The translations under genes were made by a program, and so were the position numbers. The notes below the pieces were generated by a model. It saw nothing but the letters and a program-made list of their open reading frames with translations. It made no database searches and was not told the DNA's origin. This document shows, piece after piece, positions 30,609 through 42,000 of a stretch of DNA of 64,000 nt. Every line of letters starts with the position of its first letter. Position 1 is the stretch's first letter. The stretch comes from Rheum nobile (Eukaryota > Streptophyta > Magnoliopsida > Caryophyllales > Polygonaceae): positions 6,448,001 to 6,512,000 of the forward strand of contig WOAB01000093.1 of assembly GCA_027886185.1 (NCBI GenBank). Reading direction: 5' to 3'.

Positions 30609-33204
30609 ATGGCTAATAAAGCTATTGGTGACAGTAAGACTCGGAGCTCCATATCTATATTTATTGTTGTTGGTTTGTGCTGCTTCTTTTACTTATTGGG
30701 AGCGTGGCAAAGGAGTGGTTTTGGAAAGGGTGACAGCATAGCCATAGAGATCACCAAGAGCGGAGCTGATTGCGCGGTGCTTAAGAATCTCAATTTCGAG
30801 ACGCATCATGGGGGTGTAGTTTCTGGAGGTGACTCTGACTCGAAAGTGAAAGTCATTGAGCCCTGCAGTGATCGTTACATTGACTATACGCCATGCCAAG
30901 ATCAAAGACGGGCAATGATGTTCCCGAGGGATAACATGTTTTACAGAGAGAGGCACTGCCCTTCTGAGGACGAGAAGCTTCATTGCCTCATCCCGGCACC
31001 CAAGGGTTATGTGACCCCGTTTTCATGGCCAAAGAGTCGTGATTATGTTCCGTTTGCAAATGCTCCGTACAAGAGCTTGACGGTGGAGAAGGCTATTCAG
31101 AACTGGATTCAGTATGAAGGAAATGTCTTCAGGTTTCCTGGTGGTGGAACACAGTTTCCTCAAGGAGCGGAGAAGTACATTGATCAACTTGCTTCTGTGA
31201 TACCGATTGATAATGGGACAGTCAGAACTGCTTTGGACACTGGGTGTGGGGTATGTGAAATTGTTACAATTATGTGAAATTCTTCTAGCTCCAACTGCAC
31301 ATTCCTCAGCATTAAACTGAAGGTATTTGCTTTATTTGTGTGCTGTGTGATTTACCAGCCTTGGATGTTTTACGCAGGTTGCTAGCTGGGGTGCATATCT
31401 GTGGAAGAGAAATGTGATAGCAATGTCAGTTGCACCCAGAGATTCTCACGAGGCACAAGTTCAGTTTGCTCTTGAAAGGGGTGTTCCTGCAGTCATTGGT
31501 GTTATTGGAACCATAAAGCTACCATATCCATCACGGTCCTTTGACATGGCTCATTGTTCTCGTTGCTTGATTCCTTGGGGAGTGAACGGTGAGCTTTGGT
31601 TTTCAGCAAATATTTTATATTCACTTTAGATACTTTCTATGAAGTAATGTATCTGTTTCACTGTGTATTTTGAATTGTTTAGTCACAGTTTAATCATTGT
31701 GCTTTATATGTTGAGGCTGGCATTCAACATATGTCTCCTTATTAGCTTCGTGACTCTGACACCTTTCATTCCTTTCTGCAGGGGGAATGTACTTGATGGA
31801 AGTTGATCGTGTTCTTAGGCCTGGTGGTTACTGGGTTCTTTCAGGTCCCCCAATCAACTGGAAGAATAATTTCAAAGGATGGCAGCGCACCAAGGAAGAC
31901 TTGCAGGCTGAGCAAAATAAGATTGAGGAGATTGCTAAGCTTCTTTGCTGGGAGAAGAAGCGAGAGATTGGTGAAATCGCTGTTTGGCAGAAGAGTCTTA
32001 ATGCAGATTTGTGTCAGAACAGGGGAGATGATTCTCGTGCTAAATTCTGTAAATCTGATAGTACTGACAGTGTTTGGTATGTTTTGCCACTTCGGATGGT
32101 GCACCATTTCCTTTTTGTATTCATCACTATTTATGCTGGAGTTCTTCGTTATTCATTCTCCTAACAGCTATTTAATTTTTGTATATAACTTCAGCAGAAT
32201 CTGCATTCCTTATTTATGATTTTTCTCTTGTTTGACACTGCTAGGTACAAGAAAATGGAGGCGTGCATCACTCCTTATCCAGCTGTCAGTAGCTCAGAAG
32301 AAATCAAGCCATTCCCTCAGAGGCTCTATGCTGTCCCTCCTCGGGTTGCCAGCGGTTCTGTTCCAGGGGTGTCAACTGATGTATACTTAAAGGACAATAG
32401 CCTGTGGAAGAAGCATGTTAAGGCTTACAAAAAAATCAATAAACTCATAGACACGGGAAGGTATCGCAATATAATGGATATGAATGCTGGGTTGGGAGGT
32501 TTCGCTGCAGCCATTGACTCCCCTAAACTGTGGGTCATGAATGTTATGCCGACCATCGCTGAGAAAAATACACTGGGAGTCATATTTGAGCGAGGGCTGA
32601 TTGGCATCTACCATGACTGGTATGTGATGTACTTTTCTTGAGCAATTTTCAAACTAACATGTTTGTACTTAGTGTTTGAGCTGTTCTTCTTTTCCCAGGT
32701 GTGAGGCATTTTCTACATACCCAAGAACGTATGATCTTATCCATGCTAATGGTGTTTTCAGTTTGTACAAGAACAAGTAAGTCCTACTAAAATGGATCTT
32801 ACCCATCTACTAATCATTGTGTTTCTTGTTGTTTTTTACTTTTGGGTGGATGTCTATTTGGTAAACATACTTATGACATACCCTTAGGTGATATGGCTGA
32901 TACTTATTATGCTTGATATCTAGTAGAGGTATTTTCATCCGCCAATGCTCTTTTGTATTTGAACCACAGGTGCAATTTCGAAGACATCCTGTTGGAGATG
33001 GACCGTATACTGCGTCCTGAAGGGGCGGTCATATTCCGTGATGAAGTTGATGTGTTAGTTAAGGTTAAGAAGATAATCTCTGGAATGAGATGGGATTCAA
33101 GGATGATGGATCACGAGGACGGCCCCCTCGTTTCTGAGAAGATACTCATTGCTGTTAAACAATACTGGGTGGCTGATGGAAGCAACACCACATCCTCACA
33201 GTAA
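30609..33204 (+). CDS. PMT2: PMT2-like putative methyltransferase (Golgi, pectin)
   Basis: Six coding exons with GT-AG introns: 30609-31250, 31378-31588, 31782-32076, 32245-32619, 32699-32776 and 32970-33204, total 1836 nt or 611 codons. The family (Methyltransf_29, QUA2/TSD2 relatives; Arabidopsis PMT2 is about 616) matches in length. Start ATG 30609 gives MANKAIGDSKTRSS, then a signal anchor ISIFIVVGLCCFFYLLGAW (residues about 16-34), as in type II Golgi proteins. Then come the DYTPCQD motif, RERHCP, the LIPAPKGYVTPFSWPKSRDY block, the SAM-binding ALDTGCGVASWGAYLW across the first coding intron, HCSRCLIPW, MEVDRVLRPGGYW, RNIMDMNAGLGGFAAA and LLEMDRILRPEGAV. No lesion seen. The family is implicated in homogalacturonan methylation in the Golgi; the exact substrate is inferred. 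Confidence 0.95.
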
Positions 33205-33450
33205 CACATAGATCGGAAGCGTTGTAGTATGTATTCAAAAATGGGAGATTCAGCATGCAAATCCAATCCACGCCCTTCTCTGATATGCATATCAAGAAAC
33301 CAAGTTGCTCAACTCATTTGTGGTTTGCCAGTATGATTTCATGGACTTTGACATTTATGTAATCTTATCATGGCTACATAGTTTAGTTTTTTGGCGTCTT
33401 AGATTTGTTGTAATTTAGACTACTGTATTCCCTGATGAGTTTAATGAAAT
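33205..33450 (+). other. 3' UTR of the PMT2-like gene
   Basis: Follows the TAA at 33202-33204. An AATGAAAT string near 33443 is the best near-upstream polyadenylation-like signal. About 350 bp separate it from the stop codon of the convergent hydroxylase gene. Confidence 0.45.
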
Positions 33451-33806
33451 TGAATCCCTTAGTGTCACATTTTCCCTCAGTTTTAGAGTCAGACTCACCT
33501 GGATTCTTACAACTATGCAAGCAGTAGATATGAATTGCAACTGCCAAAGAAACTCAGATTTGCCAAGCTGGATACACATTTGAGGAAGATGATTAATCAA
33601 CATCCCTATACTCTTTATCACTTATAAACAAAGTTCACAATGAAACAATAAATTGAAACTCAATTCTTTCATGTCTTCAATACTTTACATAAGACCGGAA
33701 AAAGGGCATTAGTACAAGGTCATACATAAGGTACAAAAAAACGCCATCAATGTAAGCATACAGAGGACAGAGGTGGAGTAAGAACAAAATATCATATTGG
33801 CTTCAT

Positions 33807-36388
33807 TTATTCATCCTTGCATTCCTTTGTTGGCCGGGCCTCAAAGCCACCATCAGCTCTCTTCTCCAGAGAATAAGGCATATGGGTTCCGAGAATTCTA
33901 TCCCAAATAACAAAGAAAGGCTGAGAAAAGTTGTATTTGCTTCCATAGAGCTGATGGTGGACGTCGTGGTAAGCAGAGTTGTTCTTGAAGAAGAGATGGA
34001 AGGGGTTCCCGGGGAGCATAAGGCCGCAGTGGTCGTCCACCGTTTTGATGGTGGCAAAGGAGAAGAAGAAGATGGAGGTTCGAGGTGACATGCCTGAAGC
34101 GAGGAATGAAAGGGCCCCGCCTATGGTGTCCAGGATCAGCCCCTCGAGAGGGTGGTTGTAAAGCGCCCCAAAGGCGTACGGGACTACGAGGCGGTGGTGC
34201 TGGGAGTGGACGTGTCGGTACAGGAATTTGTTCTGGTGCATGTATCTGTGCATGAAATACTGCCACGTGTCTAGAACCGCCATTGCTGTGAGAAACTGCC
34301 TAGCCAGGATTAGGAAGGAAACCTTCTGTTCAGTATCAGCATCAGCAGAGTTGCCTACCACCTGTATTGCAAGAATTTGTGAATTGTTAATGTATGAAGG
34401 GCTGAAAAAAGATTAAGGGATAACACGTATACGTAATTTAACTGATCAGAGATGTATAATCCCAAGTGGAGTTGCTTCCCTAGTTAAAATGTTTCTGAAT
34501 TTTGTATGTGGCTTCACCAGTCGTTTCTTTCAATTGGATTAACTTTTTTCTAATGCTAGATGTCAATGTTAAAGGAACTTAATGATGTGGCTAGAATGCA
34601 GATGCTGAAATTTTTAGCACTGAATCATACAATAGATGGAAGGAATGCAGAAAAAGATACCGAGTCTACCCTAAGGTTAAATTGATCAGAAATAAGGCTT
34701 GCTTATTAGCTCCGTGCGTCTTTTTTTATTTCTTCTTCTTTTGGTGTGAAACAATAAGTTTTCTTATGGGAAAGGAAAATGCTGCTGATGCCACATCAAC
34801 TCTATAAGAGATAGTCTACCAAGTACGGTCAAAACTGCTGTTGCATGAAACAACATTGAAGCTAATTACCCTAGCCGACTAGGGGGGACTATGTGAATCT
34901 AGTTTCCATCATTCCATGTACAGTTAGTTAAAGCTGATTGTTTGATGTTGACAAAACCTACTATAATAAGTCACATAGTTAAATGAAAAGGAATGAATAA
35001 GATAGAATCACAGTTGTTTTAATGCAATTCAAAAAGTAATGTGCTTGGCACAAACCAGTTTCAAATTGTTGAGTGTTTGGATTAAGTCGAAAAGGCTTGA
35101 AAGTTTAAGTTAGAAATATGACCCGTAATTATTGAAACCACTTCAAGCTATTTCACTTACTCGACTGTCATAGAAGCCTATATAGATAACAAGGAAGACA
35201 CTATCCTGAGTCAAATAATTCAGACTCACATCCAAAAGAAACTTCAAGTGATAGTATAATTCAAGAGATCATAAGCAACCAAACAAACAATTGCAAACTG
35301 ATTTTTAGCAATGAATTTGTAGAGAAAGTAAAGGAGAAAGAAATTCAAAATACTGTGGTGATGAGTTATATGGAATACTATCCTTATATTCATATAATAG
35401 TTACGAGTTGACATAATCTTCAGCATCTTTAAAGCTTGAAATAATCTAAACATAGCTTCCCGGGACAGCAATAAACTGTTCAGTAGTTATAACAGTTATA
35501 CTTCAAACTTTTTAAGATATTACCAATGGTTTTAGAAGGTGCCAAGGTGCCATAATTTATGGCAATATTAAACACTTCTGCAGTTTGGTTTAATATTGCC
35601 ATCCCTAACGTTTCTCGGTGAAGCAAAGCCAACGAATTCTATTTCTTCCAACCATAAAAACTCAATTATAGCAGTTCCATTTGTGGCCAAACTATCTTAA
35701 TAGCCTACTTCTTTTTCAATACTCTCCTGTACAGGCACCATCAAGCCACCAAAACCCCTTGCTTTGGACACCTTCAGACACATCACTTGAGCATGTCAAC
35801 ATCTAAAATTTCAGCTGCATTAGCAATCTTATAACCTGATTACTAAAATGCGCCATGTCCTTATTTAGTAATTCTTGCATTGATTACCCTAATACACAAA
35901 TGGCATAGCCTGCCAATCACAGTCCATTTTCAAGATACACAATTGGCTGCTTTGTTTCCTGGGATTTGTCCACACTCTCTATTTTTCGGGCATACAATAC
36001 AAAAGATTGAACTTCTAATTGCACATCAGCACTTAATGGATCTGAGCACAATAATGTTGCACCAAAAACAAAGCACAGAAAATTAATTGAGCAATGAACT
36101 TATTGAAAGCTAATCAAATCAAAACCTAGATCAATTAGCAGGGGAAAAAAGACCAAAATTTGGAGAACAAACCGTGAACAAGATGGTTGCAACAATAGCC
36201 TGAACCGCCTGCTGTAGAAGAACACCCTTAACCACGGTCGCTTTGGAGACCAAATTCTTCTCGTCCTCGTCCAATCTCGAATGCAAACGGTACTTATCGA
36301 GCGACCAAAACAACATGTAAAGCCCAGAATACGCCCAGTAAACGACTATCGGCACAACGGTGCCCAATAGCTGATCTGAAACCTCCAT
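33807..36388 (-). CDS. SBH1: Sphingoid-base C4-hydroxylase (SBH1/SBH2-like)
   Basis: Two coding exons: 36388-36173 (72 codons from MEVSDQLLGTVVPI) and 34361-33807 (184 codons plus stop), joined in phase 0 across an 1811-bp intron with donor GTTTGT and acceptor ATACAG. Total 256 aa against about 260 in Arabidopsis SBH1. It is a fatty-acid-hydroxylase superfamily protein. The three His boxes are present as HRYMH, HSQHH and HDVHH, which bind the diiron centre. An N-terminal membrane helix (LLGTVVPIVVYWAYSGLYML) is followed by further hydrophobic segments. It hydroxylates C4 of dihydrosphingosine/ceramide in the ER to make phytosphingosine-type bases. The ATG at 36388 was chosen because family members begin just before VSDQLLGT. 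No lesion. Confidence 0.95.
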
Positions 36389-36790
36389 CGAACTTGAATA
36401 TCCAAATCGACCCCTCAATTTAAAAATTAAAACCTAGGCGAAACAATCAGCGATTGAAGGCAACAAAAAATTAGATCTTTCAGACGAACCAGTAGAATTT
36501 GGTTTGTTGGAATTGCGGGTAAAAGTGAGAAATAAGTTGATTTAACGAATTAAATAGGGTTAATAGTTGTGAAATCGAATTCAGATGACAAATCCAGCGA
36601 ATAGTATAATATTGATAATTTGTTTTTGTTTTTTGCTAGAGGAAGAGAAAGAAAGATAATTTTTTTACGGAACCAAAAAAATAAATTCCGTTTGTAGAAA
36701 TGACTTGTTTTAAAAAGAATGGTCTCTAAAATTTTGTTTAAATCACACTAAAAAATGACTCCGAGCCTGAAAACGCTCCCTTCATAACGC
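36389..36790 (-). other. Upstream region of the hydroxylase gene
   Basis: 5' UTR and probable promoter of the gene on its left, AT-rich, with no ORF. The LINE begins to its right, so the promoter may be as short as about 400 bp unless it lies within the LINE. Confidence 0.4.
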
Positions 36791-37561
36791 AAAAATCCAA
36801 AATCAGAAACCCTAGCTTTTGGGTGGCCGCCGTTGCGTTGCCTCTTTGATCTCTTCATCCAAATCCTTGCTTCCAACAACGACTATGATCCTCTTGAAAA
36901 TCTTGTTCTTCCTAACACTCAATCTCTGCAGATTATGATTTGCTTTTGTACCTGCTCTGATAAGAAGTCTGGGACTTGCTCTGAGATAAATCTTGCTTTT
37001 CCCATCAGAGAGGCCTTGGATGGCTACCTAACCCCGACTTGTCATCTTCCTAATTCTCCGGCGGCCTATTTCTCCTTTATCCATCTCAGAGTGTCCTTCC
37101 TGCGGTTTTCGTGGGATCCGGGCTCTCAAGAGACGATCAAAGGATGAAGTGGGTATGGCCTTGGACAGATCGTCTCGCACGCCGCTGTGGTGGGCCTCAT
37201 CCATCAGGAGAAGAACCTCCAGGGTTGCGTGTTGATGTGGAGCTGGTGCTATGCTATCCTTACAGACCTAAGTACTGTGAGGAGTGATGGGCTCTGCCTC
37301 TTCTTGTCTTGCTCAGCCCTAAATCCTGGAAGAGTTTCTCCCTTGCCTCTCAGGTGCACTCTTTCCTTGCTTAATCTCTCGCTTTTCTGCTTTGTTGTGC
37401 TTGCTTCTGTGTGCCCTATTTATTCTTCTCTTGTCTGGCTGTTCTTGTTATCCTCTCACTTGCTTCCTGCTTTTCTATTCTCTGTTTTTATCTTTTCGTG
37501 CCCTTGTTATTTGTGTTGTTGTGTCTGTGCTTGTGAGTTCTTCCTTTCCTTTGCCAATTTC

Positions 37562-39076
37562 ATGGATAAAGGGAAGCGAACGATGCATGAGGTGTTATGT
37601 TCCTCCCTGGGGGAATCTAACATCTCTGAAAAAGCCCCAACCAAGAACCTTGAAACTTCGTTTTTTGAGGTGAACCCTCCTCCTGTGGCTAAAGCCAGTT
37701 ATGATCCTATTTAAAAACCTGCTATTGATATGAAACTTTATCTGTCAAATCTCTTTGGAATGAGAAAAAACATTCTGAAATTGAAAGAAACTTCTTTGCT
37801 TGGGTATGTTATTGGAGACCCAGTGGATTTTTCCAAAATGAAAACTAAACTAAAAAATGACTGGAGATTTGTGAAAGGGTCTTTTGAAATCATTGAAAAG
37901 CCAAATTTGTGGTTTGAAATCAGGTTTGCTAATCCGATTGATCAAAAAAAGACATGGGATGGGAGACCCTACCATGTTTTTGGGAAACTCTTGCTTCTAA
38001 AGCCCTGGTCATCCAATTTTGACCCCTTTTCTGAACCTATTTCCACTGTTGACATGTGGATCCGAATCCCTCATTTGCTTGTGGAATACATCAGTTTTGA
38101 TGTCATTAGCACAATCATTGAGATGAATAACTTGGGCACTCTTATAAAACTTAATCCCTTCACTGAAAAAAAAACAGAGAGTTTGTTATGCAAGAGTGTG
38201 CATAAATGTTGATGTGAAACGAGTGGATTTCAAAACCATAGTCATTCCAAATGAAGAAGGAATTGAAAAAAAAAATCACAATCTGGTTTGAAGAGGCCCC
38301 AGAGGGATGTGGAAACTGTGGAGACTTAGAGCATTCTTTTGAAATGTGTCCTCTGAGGATTGCTAGGCCACATTCTCTTCAACTCTCCTTTCAAAAACTG
38401 AAGGTGAAGGATTCCCCAGAAAATGCCAAGAACAAGTGGAAAACTGTTACCTCTAGCAAGAAAAAGAACAACAATGAGGCTGTCAACCCAGGGGTTCTGG
38501 CTTCTGGTCCTATTGTCCATGAGAAGGCCCCTGGTACCTCTGTTGCCCAGCCTTTGAGTGATGAGGTTGTTAGGAAGGTTACTAGCCCTAACTCGACCAC
38601 TCAAACTATGACTGTTGGGGTGGACTCTCATGGTAAGGTTTTTTCTGAATTGCCTGATAGTCTTATCCCCCCCTTTCAAGCTACCCCACCCTAATGATGA
38701 TCCCACAAAGGGGTGCCTGGAGGCTCCCATAAACCATGTCCTTGTTCTGGGCAATGATGAGATACCAGTGCTTGATGAGAAGGAGCTGCAGAGCTTTTTG
38801 AATCAAGATGACCTCTTGGATGAATTTGTGGAGTGCTCTGAAATCCCACAAAAGGATATGGAGGATCTGAACACGGAATTGAAGGCTCCTGAAAAGCCTA
38901 ATCTGCCTCTGAGCATCAACAAGTCCATGGTTGTCTCTCCAAAGCTCCTTGGTCATGAAGATGCTACAGAACTGTCCCCTATTGTGACTTTTGAGTCCTA
39001 TAAACGCAAGGACATGAATTGTGAGGTATCCACCGCCTCCTCTGTGCTGAAGGGTGCCAAAAAACTTAAAAAATAA
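37562..39076 (+). pseudogene. LINE ORF1 (DUF4283 plus CCHC knuckle)
   Basis: Starts MDKGKRTMHEVLCSS at 37562. The DUF4283-like region spans about 37728-38165 (LYLSNLFGMRKNILKL, WFEIRFANPIDQKKTW, VDMWIRIPHL). A knuckle CGNCGDLEHSFEMC follows near 38310. An acidic, Ser/Pro-rich tail ends ...KGAKKLKK at 39076. Lesions are a stop near 37713 and frame changes near 38200 and 38680. ORF1 proteins of plant L1 elements bind the element RNA. Its TAA is only two bases before the ATG of the next frame. Confidence 0.8.
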
Positions 39077-39078
39077 TT

Positions 39079-42000
39079 ATGTATCTGTACAATTATCAAG
39101 TTTTAGGTTCTACTGAACACAATGCTGAAAATGTTGTTGCTAGGGTGAACCCCCTCACTAGCCTTTTGACTCCTCTTCTTGGTAGGAGTAGAACCACCTT
39201 GATTATTATAACTTATCAAATTTCTAGGTCCACTTTTGTGAGTCACTGGCCATTTACTTGGCCCTTTGACTTAGCCTCGACTGCTAGGATCTATGAAATG
39301 TACTGGTTTGAGTTAGTATGCTTCATGTATGTCTTTCTCTACTACCTTAATGAAATCTGCTTACCTGCCTTGATCTCTTTGAAGTGCATTAAGTATTACA
39401 TTGATCTTGTCTTGCCTTATCTCTGGATTTTCTGTGACCCACTTTGTCTCTGCACTGATTATCTGAAGCTGAACATGTTTAATTCGGAACTCTCTGAGAT
39501 GTGGATTGGTCTTTTTGACTATCCAGTAACTTTCTCTTATTTTTTTAGCCCTTATTGGCTATTAAATTTGCTTGAATTTCTGAAGTTGTGCACTTTCAAC
39601 CATTTTCATTGTTTGCTGGTGAACTACATCACCCTCATTTGGACTCACAACCAGGTTATCTTTAGCCTTATTACTTGCCTCATCTTTTTGAACTGTTTTC
39701 TAACTTGTGTCTGCTTGACAGCTGGTTGTGGTGCTCAGGGAGAGCTTTGTTGCATCCATATAAAGAAAAGGAGAATACACACAGGAAACCACCAGCAAGT
39801 CGATCAAAAACTGACCAAACTGAACAATTATTGTTATGTGAACAAAAGCACTTTGAACAACTATTCTCCATTATTTCTCTCCTTTTTTTCTCTCTGTTTC
39901 ACCCATCTCTTAAACACTCATGAACAAAACTTATGGATACCATTTATGGTAGTTCGTAGACCTTCCCTGAGAAAGGGCCTTACCAATGCTATCTATGTTT
40001 ACCTGTTTCATTTGAGAAGTATGAATGACCAGGTGAACATTAGAAATATGGAAAATTCTTTTGACCAATTGTGTATTGCGTTTCCAGCTTTAATGTTGGT
40101 TTTAAAGTATACCTTTGGCACCTTTTATGCTTCACAGGCTAGGTTCAAATCAAGGCCAAATCAAGCCACAAATACGAAACAAATATCAAACTTATCTGTG
40201 TATTCCAAAGTAGGAAATTCGACACTAATCGAGCAAGGTGTTGGGGATATTACCCGTGGTAATACATACCTGAGAACTATAAACCCATACATGGCAATTC
40301 CCTATAATAATGTCTACGGAAACCTTAAAAATCTTTACAGAAATCCATTTATTGGAGCACAGTTGGAACAACAAATCTTTGGTACAAAGACCCCTCAAAG
40401 TTCTAGGACAAGGGGCAAAAAAAAAAGATTTTTAATGAAGATCACAACTTGGAATTGCAGAGGGATTGGGAAAAAAACTATTTGGACGGATATTGAATCT
40501 TTCTGTAAGATTGAGAGGATTCAATTACTAGCATTATTTGAGACTCGAACAAACAAAAAACCCAGTGAAAAACTATGGAGAAAAGCAGGTTTTGATAACT
40601 TTCATTGCATACCGGCAACTGGCTTTTTAGGTGGTATCTGTGTCATGTGGAAATCTTATCAACTTACAAATGAAATCCTTGAGATCGACCAGATTGACTT
40701 ACGCTTTGTAAGCATTAAATACAAAAACCTATGTACAAACATTACTACACTCCTGATCCTGACTTATGCCCCCCCAAATGAAGCAGGAAATAATGAATTT
40801 TGGGAGGCCATCACTACATACATCAAAAATAGTGCTCATCCTTGTATCAAGACCATACAGAAAAAATGGAAGGTTTAATCCCAACACTAACAAAATTTGA
40901 GAGACTAAGACAATTTAAAAACGAATGTGAACTTCTGGATATTCCGAGCACTGGGAATACCTTTACTTGGAGAAAAAATAAAACTGATATAAATAACATT
41001 TATGAAAAACTGGATAGAGTTCTCGTCCATCATCAGGTTTTACAATGGTACCCTGACATCTGCACCAAAAACTATGCTTTTACAAGCTCTCATCACTGCC
41101 CTATCTCGATTGATCTGACAACTTCCACCCCTTTTAAAAATCAACCCTTTAAGTTTGAAAAAAATTGGATGACAAGAAAGGACTTCCGAAATGTTGTCAA
41201 ACAAGCCTGAAGAACAAATTTCCATGGATCAAGAATGTATGACTTTATTTCTAAAACAAAGTTATTAAAAAAACATGGAATAAAATCACATTTGGTAATG
41301 TGTTTTCCCAACTACAAAACATAGAAAAAGAACTGCCAGGTATCCAAATTGAAATATGCTCTCAGCCAAATAATAACCTTACTAAAAAACAATTAAGACT
41401 CATTGAGAAAAAGGAAAAGTTGCTTAGTTTTCAAAAAATATTCTGGAACCAAAGAGCAAAAGTAAAACATATCAAATTCACGGATACAAATGCTAGCTAT
41501 TTTCATAAAATAGCTAGTGGAAGAAGAAATAGGAAAATTATCAAAGAAATCATAACACAAGAAGGAACTACTATCATTGGAGAAGAAAATATAAGAATTG
41601 AAATCAGAAATGATTTCATTAAAAGATTCAAAACTGAAGAAATGGATGAAAATCTTCTAAGGGACAATCTTGAGTTAATCTAGGATGAAGTCTCAGCAGA
41701 AGATAATGAAAACCTAGCTAAACAAGTCTCAAATGAAGAGATAAAGAAGGTTGTTTATGATATTGGCTCAGACAAATCCTCTGGACCAGATGGAATGACA
41801 ACAGAATTCTACCAAAAATACTAGGATATCGTAGGTCCCTCGGTCATCCAAGTCGTAAAAAGTTTTTTCCTTTCTGGGAAATTACTCATACAGATCAACC
41901 ACACATTTATAACCTATAAGTCCGTGCTCCACTATTTATAAAATTATATCAAAAATCCTGACAACAAGATTAAAAAAAAAACTATGGAAAAATTAATCCA

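Noticed and set aside
33882..34266. Frames on both strands overlapping the hydroxylase exon
   Set aside because: Shadows of the 184-codon exon, which has all three His boxes and splice signals in the correct frame.
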